Notes: generated from the letters alone by a model not told the origin. A stretch of DNA of 64,000 bases from Planctomycetota bacterium (GCA_002862085.1 PKCK01000081.1:18244-82243); one strand, 5' to 3'; shown: positions 1 through 8,907, numbered from the stretch's first letter. Numbers and translations are program-made.

Positions 1-66
1 GGGTGCTCGATCACCCTCCCGGTCGTCGGCGGCGCGCTCGCCTGGCGCGCCGCCACGGAGCTCTGA
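1..66 (+). CDS. C-terminal end of a truncated gene
   Basis: Frame 1 is open from the window edge to a TGA at 64-66 and reads GCSITLPVVGGALAWRAATEL. The last 21 residues are mildly hydrophobic, as in a membrane-protein tail. A strong hairpin follows 40 bases downstream, which supports a real gene end. The rest lies outside the window, so no function can be given. Confidence 0.4.
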   Translation, partial: GCSITLPVVGGALAWRAATEL

Positions 67-105
67 GGAGCGGAGAGCTCCGCTCGTTCGAGGGCGCGGA
101 TCGAG

Positions 106-150
106 GCCGGCCCGGCGCCACCTTCGAAGGTGGAGCCGGGCCGGCTTCTT
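106..150 (+). terminator. Rho-independent-type terminator
   Basis: An 11-bp perfect GC-rich stem (106-116 with 135-145) continues through a second paired segment (118-124 with 127-133) broken by one mismatch. TTCTT follows. It lies after the truncated plus-strand gene and beyond the 3' end of the convergent SGNH hydrolase gene, so it could stop transcription from both sides. Confidence 0.75.
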
Positions 151-195
151 CATCGCGGCCGCTGCGAGGCGCGGCGCCGCTGCGGGATGCGGAGC

Positions 196-1269
196 TCAGC
201 GCTTCGTCGCGCGGGGCTCCTTCGCCTCGAGGCGGAGCAGCTCCACCATCGCCCCGCCCATGGCGAGGCCGACGTCCATGTAGGTCCGCGCGTCTCCGCC
301 GTAGTGGCCGTTCGACGCGCCGCCCTGGCTGAGGGGGTGGGTGTAGACCGCGCGCACGTCGTCCTTCAGCGCGGGGTGCGCCTGGCTCCTCCCGTCGACG
401 GCCAGCATCGCCGCGAGGATCTGCCCCTCCACGCCGTTCGCGCCTTCCTCGGTCTGGCCGAGGCTGGCGCACACGAACTTCGCCTCAGGCGCCTCGAAGT
501 CGGCGCGCAGGGCCTCGATCAAGCGCAGGAGGTTCCGCTCGTACATGGCGGCGTGCCCGCGGTCGTAGCGGTCCTTGTCACCCTGCCACCAGAAGAAGCC
601 GGCGACCTCGAAGCGCGTCGCGCCCGGGTAGTAGGTGGAGAGCTCCTCGAGGACCTTCTTCGCGTTCGCCACGTCGTCGTCGTACTGCTTGCCCGCGTAC
701 CAGCCGATCTTCTTCGGCTCCGTTCCCTTCTCCCAGCGGTGCGGCGATTCACCGGAGCCCGCGTAGACCCAGGTCTTGCCGCCGTCCTCGAACTCGTAGC
801 CGGGGCTCCCCGGCGGGAGCAGGTCCCAGCCGAGGCTGCGGTTCCCGATGCAGCTCTTCAGGATCAGCACGGGCTCCTCGAGCGCGTGGCCGAGCTGGTG
901 GCCGATGCCCACCTCGGGCCCGATCTTCTTGCCCTCGACCGTGAGCCAGTCGTTGGCGTGCACGCGCATCCCGCCGCCGCGGGCCACCATCACGCGGACG
1001 TTGCGCACGTCCTTGCGCGTGGTCCAGGCCCCTTCGTCGTCCACGAGGAAGGGATAGCGCGACTGCTCACGCACCGCGTGCTCCAGGGTCCCGGGCTTCT
1101 CGCCGGCGACCTTGCCGAAGCCGAGCATGTTCGACTGCCCGAGGAGCACGAACACCTTGACCGGCTTCCCCATGTCAGCGGGCCGGCCATCGGGATCGGG
1201 GAGCTCGCCGCCCGGCGGGCGGACGAACGACGCGGCGAGGAGGAGCGAGGTGGCGAGGGTGCAGGTCAT
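196..1269 (-). CDS. Exported sialate O-acetylesterase-family SGNH hydrolase
   Basis: The 357-residue protein has an N-terminal hydrophobic segment (MTCTLATSLLLAASFV) that looks like a signal peptide. The SGNH block I motif GQSNM is at about 44-48. FFWWQGDKD in the middle and NGHYGGDA near the C-terminus fit the later blocks, with His as the probable catalytic base. This is the SASA/DUF303 architecture (carbohydrate esterase 6-like), so it probably removes acetyl esters from polysaccharides outside the cytoplasm. The ATG at 1269 was chosen because it starts the signal peptide; the reading frame stays open further upstream without protein-like sequence. Its substrate cannot be read from the sequence. 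Confidence 0.82.
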   Translation of the reverse strand: MTCTLATSLLLAASFVRPPGGELPDPDGRPADMGKPVKVFVLLGQSNMLGFGKVAGEKPGTLEHAVREQSRYPFLVDDEGAWTTRKDVRNVRVMVARGGGMRVHANDWLTVEGKKIGPEVGIGHQLGHALEEPVLILKSCIGNRSLGWDLLPPGSPGYEFEDGGKTWVYAGSGESPHRWEKGTEPKKIGWYAGKQYDDDVANAKKVLEELSTYYPGATRFEVAGFFWWQGDKDRYDRGHAAMYERNLLRLIEALRADFEAPEAKFVCASLGQTEEGANGVEGQILAAMLAVDGRSQAHPALKDDVRAVYTHPLSQGGASNGHYGGDARTYMDVGLAMGGAMVELLRLEAKEPRATKR

Positions 1270-1546
1270 GGGGTGCCGATCGGGGTCCGGGCACGGCGGG
1301 GATCCGCTCGCAGCAGCTAGGCCAGCGGGCGGTGAACGCGGCGAGCACGCGGTCGAAGGCAGGCTCGAAGCGCCCGCGGTCGGCCTCGGGTCACGTCCCC
1401 GGGGTCCTCGTCCGGCGCGCCGAGGGAGCACTCCGACGCGTCGCGCAGCGTCTCCCACCGCGGGAGGGCGTACGCATCACCGTCAGCGGCTCGCAAACGC
1501 CGGTGGGAGTGACCCTCTTCGAGCGCTCCTTCGAGCGCCTCCACCA
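1270..1546. other. Gap without a confident gene; possible decayed reading frame
   Basis: No convincing gene is seen. One minus-strand frame gives GDAYALPRWETLRDASECS and an adjacent minus frame gives RFEPAFDRVLAAFTARW. Both look more protein-like than chance, but a frame change separates them, so a frameshifted remnant is possible. No promoter or hairpin stands out. Confidence 0.25.
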
Positions 1547-2329
1547 TCAGAGTTCGAACGTGACGCCGACGCGCTCGAGGTCGTCCTTGACGAGCTCGGC
1601 GATCGCGCGCGCGAAGGCGCGGATCTCGTACTGCGCGTCGGGCTTGAGCCGCTGGTCCAGGAAGTGGAGCACTCCCTGGAGCGAAACCGTCCAGTAGGCC
1701 TGACTGTAGAGGCTCTGGGGCAGGATCATCCGCGCGATCTCCTTGGCGACGCCTCGCTCGATGCGCGCCTCGTAGCGCTCGAAGGCCTCGCGGCACTCCG
1801 CCAGCATCACGTCGCGCTCGCCCTCGTGATCGAAGTCCGGCGGCAGGTCGAAGGAGGCCTGCTTGTTGCCGTGGGGCGGGTTCGCACGCATCACGCTGGG
1901 GACGTAGAACTCCGGCGTCCACTTGACGTAGCGACCCGAGACCTCGTTCCAGGAGCAGCCCTTGTCGGTGTCGAACATCATGTCGAACACCTCGAGCGAG
2001 ACCTCCTCACCCTCGACCTCGTAGGTGCGCCAGCCGCTCCCCACCTGGTACTTGAAGGCCTGGCGGAAGACGAACAGCGGAGCCTTCCAGTGGAAGGTGT
2101 AGAAGCTGTGCCGGTACGGCGAGGTGTGGCCGTGCTCCCACAGGAACGAGCAGAGCTTCTTGTCGCGCTCGTCGAAGCCCTCCTTCTGCTTGTCGTAGGA
2201 GATCCGCGCGCTGTTGACGACTTTCAGCGCGGGGTCCTGCGCCATCCGGTCCACCAGCGCGACGAAACCGATGTTGTCCCCCAGGGCGTCGATGGCGCCC
2301 TCCGGTTGATCGATCGCTGTCACGGCCAT
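1547..2329 (-). CDS. thyX: Flavin-dependent thymidylate synthase, divergent motif
   Basis: ThyX makes dTMP from dUMP using methylene-tetrahydrofolate and FAD. The 260-residue protein carries family landmarks: HGHTSPYRH (66-74), FHWKAPLFVFRQ (79-90), SWNEVSGRYVKWTPEFYVPS (126-145) and ARMILPQSLY near the C-terminal third. The signature RHR that normally follows FVxRQ is replaced by KYQ (94-96). About 28 residues (98-125) are inserted before the conserved NExSxRY. The gene is monocistronic, with a TAGAAT box 6 nt before its ATG. Family assignment is firm; catalytic competence is less certain because of the motif change. Confidence 0.88.
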   Translation of the reverse strand: MAVTAIDQPEGAIDALGDNIGFVALVDRMAQDPALKVVNSARISYDKQKEGFDERDKKLCSFLWEHGHTSPYRHSFYTFHWKAPLFVFRQAFKYQVGSGWRTYEVEGEEVSLEVFDMMFDTDKGCSWNEVSGRYVKWTPEFYVPSVMRANPPHGNKQASFDLPPDFDHEGERDVMLAECREAFERYEARIERGVAKEIARMILPQSLYSQAYWTVSLQGVLHFLDQRLKPDAQYEIRAFARAIAELVKDDLERVGVTFEL

Positions 2330-2335
2330 CGAGGC

Positions 2336-2341
2336 ATTCTA
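2336..2341 (-). promoter_or_regulatory. TANNNT -10-like box of thyX (TAGAAT)
   Basis: TAGAAT on the minus strand lies 6 nt before the thyX ATG. No Shine-Dalgarno sequence or TTGACA-like -35 is visible. With the usual 6-8 nt to +1, the transcript would begin at or next to the start codon. Confidence 0.55.
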
Positions 2342-2415
2342 GCGACCAGGAAGCCCGGACCCTCCGCCTGCGCCCCGGTTCCGTGGGCGGCTCCTGAGCA
2401 CACCCCTCGATGCTC

Positions 2416-5220
2416 TCAGGGGCGCGTCGGCAGAGCGCGCAGCCAGATCGCCCGCTCCGCGGCGAAGCCCGGCCGTCCCTGGAGCGCCGCCGCCGTGACC
2501 CGGACCAGCACGGGCCCCGCCTCCGCCGTCTCGCCCTCGAGGGCGCCGACGACCTGCTGTCGCACCCGCCCCGTCCAGAGATCCAGGCAGAGCCCTCGCG
2601 CCGCCCGCCAGCGCTCGGCCTCCGGGAGCTCGCCGGCCAGCGCCAGCCAACCGGCGGCGCGCGCGCGTTCCCACCCGCGCCCCGGTCGCTCGCCTCCGAG
2701 TCCGAAGAGCCCGACCTCGATCAGCGTCGGCGCCACCGCTGCCCCCCTGGCTCCGCGACCGAGGGAGACGAGGACGCGCCCGTCGATGCCGGACCACCCC
2801 GGCGTCGCCTCGAGCACCGCAGGGCCGAGGCCGACCGCGGCGAGGGTCGTGAAGGCCTCCACCTCCGCAGCCCACCGGAAATCCACGCGCAGGAGTTCAC
2901 GGCCCTCGAGCCGCGCCGCGAGATCCCCGCGCGCCGCGGCCAGCGGGCGCGCGAGAACGGCGACGAGTACGGCGCGGCCAGCGGGCCCCACCCGACGCTC
3001 GGACTCCTGACCGGCGCCGGTCCGACGAAGGTCCGCCGCGAGCCCGCGCGCGCACGACTGCAGCAGCCCCCCGCGCAGCGCCACCAGCGCCTCGCGGAGG
3101 TCCGGCGCCGGGGCGGCGGCGATACGGCCGTCGCAGCGAACGAGGAACTGCGCCCCCACCTCGAGGGCCTCCGCGCCGTCGTCCGCGCGGCGCACCGCCA
3201 CCTCGCGGGCGAGCTCGAAGACCTCCTCGTCCGCGGCGGGGCGGTCGATCGCCATGCGGAGGATCGAATCCAACGGACGCCAGCGCCCTCTCGCCGCCGC
3301 GAGTTCGATGGCGGCCCGGGCCTCGGGCGTCGCGCCCGTGCGCAGCTGGGCGGCGATCAACCCGTCGAGCCCGGGCACGAGACGGCCGGCCGGCACCAGC
3401 GAGAGCGCGCGCAGGATCCGCAGGCGCAGCGTGCCGTCGACGCCGCTGAAGTCCCGGAGCAGTGCCTCCCCCGCCGCCGTCGCCAGCTCGGGCTCCGCCC
3501 CGTGGGCGAGGATCTGCAGGCCGGCCTCGACGCGCACCCGCCGTGGAACACCGGCGTCGAGCAGGTCCGCCATCTCCTCGCTGCTGACGCGCGCCAGCTC
3601 GAGCACGGCGCGCTTGGGGAACTTGGGCCGCGCGTCGCCGCGCGCCTCGTCCCCGTGCAAAAGGTCCATCGTGCGGCGCAGTCCGTCGGCGAGGAGCTCG
3701 ACGGTGGCCCCGTCCGGCGACCGCCCGAGCGCTCGCGCGAGCTGCGACGCCACGCCGTCGTGGGCCAGCGCCTCCGGATAGCTCGGCGCCGTCACCAGCG
3801 CGTCGAGCGCGCGGGACAGGACCCCACGGAGCGCGGCCTGGACCTCCGCATCGTCCTCGAACAGCCCGCACAGTTCGATCACCGACGGATCGGGCGCGCG
3901 GCTCGCCAGCAGGAGCTCGAGCAGGTCGTCCCTGAAGAGCGGTGACCGACGCTCCCGCGTCAGCCTCCTCAGGAGGTCGAGCTGGCGCCGCTCCCCGACG
4001 TCCGCTGCCGCGCGCCAGGAGTCGAGCAACGCACCGTCGGCCTCCGGGGCGTGCGTGGAGATCCAGTCGAAGGCCCGCGGGACCAGATCATCGTCCCCGC
4101 TCGCCAGCGCGCGCAGCACGACGCCGAGGAGCTCGCGCTCATCCCCGTACGCGAAGCGCCGACCGGCGATGTAGAGCGCCGTCATCGCGAGGTCCTCGTC
4201 GCCACGCTCGACGCAGGCCAGGAGTCCCGCTGGCGGGAGCGGCGATGCCGTCCCGTCGACGGCCTCCAACGCGTCCACCCGCTCCGGCTCCTCGGCCGAG
4301 AGGACCGCGGCGAGCCCCTCCAGGGGGTCGAGCATCCGCAGCCCTGCCCCGGACGCGGGCGAGGTGAGCAGCGCGCGCGCCACCTCGTCGATGGCCTCCG
4401 CCGAGCCGAGGGCGCGCGACGCGCGGCGCGCCTGCAGCTCCTCCGCCGCGATGCGGACGAGCTCCACCTGATCCTCGTCGAGCTCGGGGGCCAGCCGCGC
4501 CCAGGCGGGAGCCGCGACGGCGATCCGCGGCTCGGCGCGGGCCGCGCCCACCAGCTGCATCAACGCGGAAGGGAGGCCGTACGAGCCGACAGCGCCGATC
4601 GCCTCCCGGTCGAAGGGCAGCGGGAGCACCGCGGGCATCCACTCCTCCCAGGACGCATCGAGCGTGCTTCCCCCCAGCGTCCGCAGCCGCTCCAGGGCCG
4701 CGGCCGTTCCGCCGTGCAGCCCGATGCGCGTCAAGAGTTCGACGAGAGCGCTCGCAGCGATGGGCGGGCGCTCGAGCTCGAGGACACGGCGTGCGAACAC
4801 GCCGCGGAACGCGGGGTCATCGAGGAGTGCGCGGGCGAGACGGTCGAGCGCGGCTTCACGCCACGCGAGGTGAGGCGCGTCGAGGGCGGCGAGGAGCCTC
4901 TCGGTGAGGCGGCCCGGATCGGGCTCGACGAGGATCCGAAGGGCGGGCCCGCCCACCTCGCGGCGCGCAGGGCTGAACCCGTCGCCGTGCAGGCCGCCTG
5001 CGCGATACACCGCGTCCAGCGCAGCGAACTCCCGGGCCCAGTCGGGACCGCCGATCGAGAGGAGAGCGCCCTCCGCAGCCGCGGTCGTGACGCCCTCGAG
5101 CCCGCGCTCCGCGGCCAGGGCGCGCAGCGCGAGCTCGCGGTCCACGGCGAGCTCCTGAGCAGCGATCGCGGCCGGCGCAGCGATCGCGCCGACGAGGAGG
5201 GTCAGCAGGAGCCGCTTCAC
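2416..5220 (-). CDS. Exported HEAT-repeat-like protein, 934 aa
   Basis: The protein starts with a signal peptide (KRLLLTLLVGAIAAPAAIAAQ) and then consists of helical, Leu/Ala/Arg-rich units with the periodicity of HEAT or armadillo repeats, for example LAWREAALDRLARALLDD and later equivalents. No enzymatic motif is visible. A GTG at 5218-5220 is taken as the start because it forms a GTGA overlap with the TGA of the upstream asparaginase gene and begins the signal peptide. Such proteins usually act as extracytoplasmic scaffolds; here that is inference only. Coupling to an asparaginase is the only functional hint. Confidence 0.75.
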   Translation of the reverse strand: MKRLLLTLLVGAIAAPAAIAAQELAVDRELALRALAAERGLEGVTTAAAEGALLSIGGPDWAREFAALDAVYRAGGLHGDGFSPARREVGGPALRILVEPDPGRLTERLLAALDAPHLAWREAALDRLARALLDDPAFRGVFARRVLELERPPIAASALVELLTRIGLHGGTAAALERLRTLGGSTLDASWEEWMPAVLPLPFDREAIGAVGSYGLPSALMQLVGAARAEPRIAVAAPAWARLAPELDEDQVELVRIAAEELQARRASRALGSAEAIDEVARALLTSPASGAGLRMLDPLEGLAAVLSAEEPERVDALEAVDGTASPLPPAGLLACVERGDEDLAMTALYIAGRRFAYGDERELLGVVLRALASGDDDLVPRAFDWISTHAPEADGALLDSWRAAADVGERRQLDLLRRLTRERRSPLFRDDLLELLLASRAPDPSVIELCGLFEDDAEVQAALRGVLSRALDALVTAPSYPEALAHDGVASQLARALGRSPDGATVELLADGLRRTMDLLHGDEARGDARPKFPKRAVLELARVSSEEMADLLDAGVPRRVRVEAGLQILAHGAEPELATAAGEALLRDFSGVDGTLRLRILRALSLVPAGRLVPGLDGLIAAQLRTGATPEARAAIELAAARGRWRPLDSILRMAIDRPAADEEVFELAREVAVRRADDGAEALEVGAQFLVRCDGRIAAAPAPDLREALVALRGGLLQSCARGLAADLRRTGAGQESERRVGPAGRAVLVAVLARPLAAARGDLAARLEGRELLRVDFRWAAEVEAFTTLAAVGLGPAVLEATPGWSGIDGRVLVSLGRGARGAAVAPTLIEVGLFGLGGERPGRGWERARAAGWLALAGELPEAERWRAARGLCLDLWTGRVRQQVVGALEGETAEAGPVLVRVTAAALQGRPGFAAERAIWLRALPTRP

Positions 5221-6248
5221 AGGACCTCGACCCGCCCCACCTCGATCCCCGCCCAGTTGCGCAGCACCGACGCGCGGAAGCGCTCGAGGGCTCTCGCACC
5301 CGCGTCGTCGATGAGTTCGAAGCGCCGGAGGAGCTCGACGACGACGGCGTGGAGCCCGCGCAGCCCGCCGTCGTCCATCTTCACGGCGAGGGCCACGTCC
5401 TCGCCCGGCACGCCGACGGCGTAGATCGCCTCCGCGCCGATCTTCGGGAAGAGCCGCCCCCCGGAGGCGCGCACGATGGCGGTGCAGAGGCGCCTGTGCT
5501 CTCCCGCGAGGAGGACGGGGTGCGCCGCGACGGCCCGCTGGATCCGCTCCGCAGCAGTCCGGCGCTCGGGCGCCAGGCCGTCCGGATTCGTGACGCGCGC
5601 GAAGCCGAGGGCCAGCGCGCTGAGGGGCGTGCGGAAGGTCGGCGCGGAGCAGCCGTCGACGGCGACCCCGAGCTCCTCCGGCGTGCGGTCCGTCATGTCC
5701 GCCACGGCCGCCCTGACGAGCGTCTGACCGGGAGAGTCGAACTCGAGGTAGCTCGCGGGATCCGCGCCGAGGAAGCGGGTGAGGGCCAGGAACCCCGCGT
5801 GCTTGCCCGAGCAGTTGTTGTGGATCCGACCCGGCTCGTGACCGCTCTCCTGGAGCGCGCGGCGCGCGGCCGGGTCGCCCGGCGGCTGTGGCCCGCATCC
5901 CAGGTGCTCCTCGGCCAGTTCGAGCCGGCCGAGCAGGCCTCGGGCCGTGCGGACGTGGGCGTCCTCGGCGTTGTGGCTCGAGACGGCGAGGCAGAGCTCC
6001 TCGTCGGTCAGGCCGATCCTGTCGGCGGCGCCGGTCTCGAGCAGGGGGAGCACCTGGAGGCACTTGACCGAGCTCCGCGCGAAGAAGGGGTGATCCACGG
6101 CGCCCGCGGACTCCAGCACGTTCCCCGCCGTGTCGACGAGGCAGAAGGCACCGCGGTGGACGGACTCCACGCCGTCCCCGCGCCAGGCCCGGACCAGGAC
6201 GGGGTTGTCGGGGTAGGCGCTGCCGCTCGCCTCGGGAGGAGCCGTCAT
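5217..6248 (-). CDS. L-asparaginase, asparaginase II (Rhizobium-type) family
   Basis: It is predicted to hydrolyse L-asparagine to aspartate and ammonia in the cytoplasm. The 343-residue protein has the signatures of the Pfam Asparaginase_II (thermolabile/R. etli-type) family: SSVKCLQ (59-65), SSHNAEDAHV (90-99), NNCSGKHAGFL and DGCSAPTF. No signal peptide is present. The ATG at 6248 was preferred over an upstream in-frame codon because a TAGAAT box sits 7 nt before it. The stop overlaps the GTG of the following HEAT-repeat gene, so the two are translationally coupled. Confidence 0.88.
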   Translation of the reverse strand: MTAPPEASGSAYPDNPVLVRAWRGDGVESVHRGAFCLVDTAGNVLESAGAVDHPFFARSSVKCLQVLPLLETGAADRIGLTDEELCLAVSSHNAEDAHVRTARGLLGRLELAEEHLGCGPQPPGDPAARRALQESGHEPGRIHNNCSGKHAGFLALTRFLGADPASYLEFDSPGQTLVRAAVADMTDRTPEELGVAVDGCSAPTFRTPLSALALGFARVTNPDGLAPERRTAAERIQRAVAAHPVLLAGEHRRLCTAIVRASGGRLFPKIGAEAIYAVGVPGEDVALAVKMDDGGLRGLHAVVVELLRRFELIDDAGARALERFRASVLRNWAGIEVGRVEVL

Positions 6249-6255
6249 CGAAGAG

Positions 6256-6261
6256 ATTCTA
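6256..6261 (-). promoter_or_regulatory. TANNNT -10-like box of the asparaginase operon (TAGAAT)
   Basis: TAGAAT lies 7 nt before the ATG at 6248, identical to the thyX box. No ribosome-binding site is seen. The arrangement predicts a leaderless asparaginase/HEAT-repeat transcript. Confidence 0.55.
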
Positions 6262-6338
6262 GGGAGCGCGCGGGGCGTCGCTGCAGGGGTCCCGGCGGTC
6301 CGCACCGCTCGCCGTGAACGCCGGGGCCCCTGGCGCGG

Positions 6339-6344
6339 TACCCT
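6339..6344 (+). promoter_or_regulatory. TANNNT -10-like box before the bifunctional nuclease gene (TACCCT)
   Basis: TACCCT lies 7 nt before the ATG at 6352. It belongs to the recurrent series of start-proximal TANNNT boxes in this window. Confidence 0.5.
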
Positions 6345-6351
6345 TCCCGCG

Positions 6352-6906
6352 ATGTCCGCACCCGAGACACGACCGGAGGTGCAGCTGCGCGTGGCCCGCG
6401 TGGTCCTGCGCGAGCGCTCGCCCCAGCAGTGGGTCTTCCTCCAGGAGGCTCACCCGCGCGAGGGCGCCGAGCCCCGCGGCTTCCCGATCGTGATCGGCTC
6501 CGGGGAGGCCTTCGAGATCCATCGGGTCCTCCACAGCGAGGACACGCCCCGGCCCCTCACCCACGAGCTCGCCGGACATCTCGTGGACGCCCTCGGCTCG
6601 CGGTTGGTCGGCGTCGACATCGTCGACCTGCGCTCGAACACCTTCTACGCGCAGCTCCGGCTGGAGGCCCCCCGTACAGCGGCGGGCGACACCAACGACC
6701 CGACCGGCGCGGAGGAGATCCTCGTGGACGCGCGCCCGAGCGACGCCCTCGCCCTCGCCTTGCGTGTGGGCGCTCCGATCCGCGTCCCGGAGGCGCTCCT
6801 CGAGGAGGTGCGCACCGACGACGCCACCGACCCGCTCCCCGGAACGGACGGCGACGCGGACGAGGGCGAGACCTTCGGGCCCGAGGACCCCTTCCCCGAC
6901 CTTTGA
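6352..6906 (+). CDS. Bifunctional nuclease family (BFN/DUF151) protein
   Basis: The 184-residue protein matches the BFN domain: an N-terminal strand-rich segment with FPIVIGSGEAFEI and PRPLTHEL, then the hallmark ARPSDALALALRVGAPI. Characterised relatives have DNase and RNase activity, and others are only known as DUF151 proteins. The C-terminus is an acidic tail rich in Asp, Glu and Gly. The TGA overlaps the TTG start of the following glycosyltransferase gene, so the two are probably cotranscribed; no functional link is obvious. Confidence 0.82.
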   Translation: MSAPETRPEVQLRVARVVLRERSPQQWVFLQEAHPREGAEPRGFPIVIGSGEAFEIHRVLHSEDTPRPLTHELAGHLVDALGSRLVGVDIVDLRSNTFYAQLRLEAPRTAAGDTNDPTGAEEILVDARPSDALALALRVGAPIRVPEALLEEVRTDDATDPLPGTDGDADEGETFGPEDPFPDL

Positions 6907-8759
6907 CGGACGAGGGAACGAACGCGGGCCGGGCGCGGATCCGGGCGGCGGCCCTGCTGCTCCTCATCGTGGTCCCGGGCTTCCTGCGCCTGTGGCCCGT
7001 GGGACACGGCGCGCCCCGGACGGAGTACGTGCCGGACACGCACGTCGTTCGCAACGCGCTCCACATGGCGAAGGACCGCGACCTGGTCCCGCCCGGCGGC
7101 GCCTACTCGACCTATCCCTACCTGCTGGCCTACACCCTCGTGCCCGTCTACGCGGCGGACTTCGTCGCGGGCAAGGTCACCGGCGAGTGGAGCGACGGCG
7201 CCGGCTACGGCGATCATCTGCGCGAACGCCCGTGGCGCGCGCACCGGCTGGCGCGGATCGTCTTCGCGATCATCGCCTCCCTCACGCCGCTCCTCGTCTT
7301 CCTCGCGGCGCGGGCAGCGGGCCTCGGCGCCGGGGCCTGGGTCGCCGGATGGCTGACGGCGACCTGCTTGCTCCACGTCCAGCTCTCCGTCCAGGAGCGG
7401 CCATGGGGTCCGATGATGGCCCCCCTCGCGGCGAGCCTGTGGGCGGCGATCGTGCACGTCCGCACGGGTCGGCGCCGCGCGCTCGTCCTCTCGGGCGTGG
7501 CCGCCGGCGTGGCGGGCGCGATGCACCAGGGCGGCATGCCCTTCCTCGGCCTCGCCGGGCTCGCGTGGGCCCTCGCCCCGCGGGACCTCGTCGGGCCGCT
7601 CACCGCGCGCATCGTCGGCGGCGTGCTCACCGTCGCCGCGTTCGCCGCCGTGGTCCTCCTCCTCGGCCATCCCTACGTGCTGGTCCACGGCCGTCCGGAG
7701 ACCGCCGCCGCGGGCGCGGAGTTCGTGAAGCAGGGAATGACGACCATCCAGATCGGCAACCAGCAGCTCCAGCTCTGGATCCGCTGGGCGTCCTTCCCGG
7801 CGCTCGCGCGCGCCTTCGCGGGATACGACCCCGTGATCCTCGCCCTCGGTCTCGTGGGCGCCGCGGCCGCGTTCCGCCAGCGCGTCATGATCCCCGCGCT
7901 CGTCTTCGTCCTCGGTTGGGGCGCGTTCTTCATGACGAACGGGGGCGAGCACACGCGCTACCTCCTTCCCATGGCCGTCCTGCTCGCGCTCCCGGCGGGC
8001 TTCGCCGTCGAGCGCTTCGCCACCTCGACGCCGCTCCGGATCGCCGCGGGTGTGCTCCTGCTCCTCCCCCTCGTCCAGGCGCTGCGCCTCGGAACGATCC
8101 TGCGCCAGCCCGACACCCGCGCCGCGGCGGAGGAGCTGCTCGCCGAGCTGCCCGAGGGCGCCCGGGTGGCCATCGACGTCTACGGCCCGATCGTCGAGCA
8201 GACGCGTGCGGGGCTCGAGACGACGGACCGCCTGCGCGACCTCTACGCACGCGAGGCCTTCCGCGCCGGCCAGCTCTTGGCGGGAACGGCCCGGACCCCG
8301 GGCGTCGACGCCTTCCGCATCGAGGACGCGATGCTCTTCGATCCCCGCCACCGCGGCTCCGAGGTGCGCCAGCTGCCCCCGCGCCTCGACGGGAGCGCGC
8401 GCCCCCCGCTGCCCGAGACCCAGGACGCCGGCGAGGTCCTCGCCGCCCTCGGCGCGACCCACGTCCTGCTCGTGGATCGCACGCCGGACGACGGCCGGCC
8501 GCCGCTCCTGATCGATCCCGAGCCCTCGCTCCCGAACGAGTTCGACGGCCCCGGCGCGCCGCCCGTCCCGAAGCTCGGCCCCCTCGCGGTGGGCCCGGCC
8601 CTCTGGCGCCTGCACCCGGCCTGGTCCGACCCGGCGACGCCCGACGCCGCCGCGGCCCGCGACGGCCACCTCCCGGCGACCCTGGCCTTCCCGCTGGTCG
8701 ACCTGTGGCGCGTCCAGCGACCCGGCCCCGCGCTCTCGCTGCACGCGCTCAGTCGCTAA
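6903..8759 (+). CDS. GT-C type polytopic membrane glycosyltransferase
   Basis: The 618-residue protein has about ten hydrophobic helices in its first two thirds, beginning with AAALLLLIVVPGFLRLW. A short acidic loop after the first helix (EYVPDTHVV) fits the first extracytoplasmic loop of GT39/ArnT/PMT-like enzymes, where an Asp or Glu is catalytic. It probably transfers a sugar from a polyprenyl-phosphate donor at the periplasmic face. The last 200 residues are soluble. Start is a TTG at 6903 sharing bases with the previous stop (TTGA), giving a short basic N-terminus before helix 1. No substrate can be inferred. Confidence 0.68.
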   Translation: MTDEGTNAGRARIRAAALLLLIVVPGFLRLWPVGHGAPRTEYVPDTHVVRNALHMAKDRDLVPPGGAYSTYPYLLAYTLVPVYAADFVAGKVTGEWSDGAGYGDHLRERPWRAHRLARIVFAIIASLTPLLVFLAARAAGLGAGAWVAGWLTATCLLHVQLSVQERPWGPMMAPLAASLWAAIVHVRTGRRRALVLSGVAAGVAGAMHQGGMPFLGLAGLAWALAPRDLVGPLTARIVGGVLTVAAFAAVVLLLGHPYVLVHGRPETAAAGAEFVKQGMTTIQIGNQQLQLWIRWASFPALARAFAGYDPVILALGLVGAAAAFRQRVMIPALVFVLGWGAFFMTNGGEHTRYLLPMAVLLALPAGFAVERFATSTPLRIAAGVLLLLPLVQALRLGTILRQPDTRAAAEELLAELPEGARVAIDVYGPIVEQTRAGLETTDRLRDLYAREAFRAGQLLAGTARTPGVDAFRIEDAMLFDPRHRGSEVRQLPPRLDGSARPPLPETQDAGEVLAALGATHVLLVDRTPDDGRPPLLIDPEPSLPNEFDGPGAPPVPKLGPLAVGPALWRLHPAWSDPATPDAAAARDGHLPATLAFPLVDLWRVQRPGPALSLHALSR

Positions 8760-8793
8760 CATCCGCCCACGCGCCCACCGGACGGCGCGCCGC

Positions 8794-8883
8794 GGAGGTG
8801 TGGCAGAGTCTGGCTGAATGCACCGGTTTTGAAAACCGACGTGGGGCAACCCACCGGGGGTTCGAATCCCTCCGCCTCCGCCA
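8794..8883 (+). tRNA. tRNA-Ser (anticodon TGA)
   Basis: The 7-bp acceptor stem pairs 8794-8800 with 8873-8879 (one G-T pair). The anticodon loop is TTTGAAA, the variable arm is long (GTGGG/CCCAC) as in class II tRNAs, the T loop is TTCGAAT, and CCA is encoded at 8881-8883. The first anticodon-stem pair is a C-A mismatch; everything else folds normally. It reads serine UCN codons. Confidence 0.95.
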
Positions 8884-8907
8884 CTCCCTCTTCGGAGAGC
8901 GCGACCC

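Noticed and set aside
130..1320. Long plus-strand open frame opposite the SGNH hydrolase
   Set aside because: It is the antisense shadow of a recognised gene in GC-rich DNA; the translation is Arg/Ala/Pro-rich low complexity with no family features.
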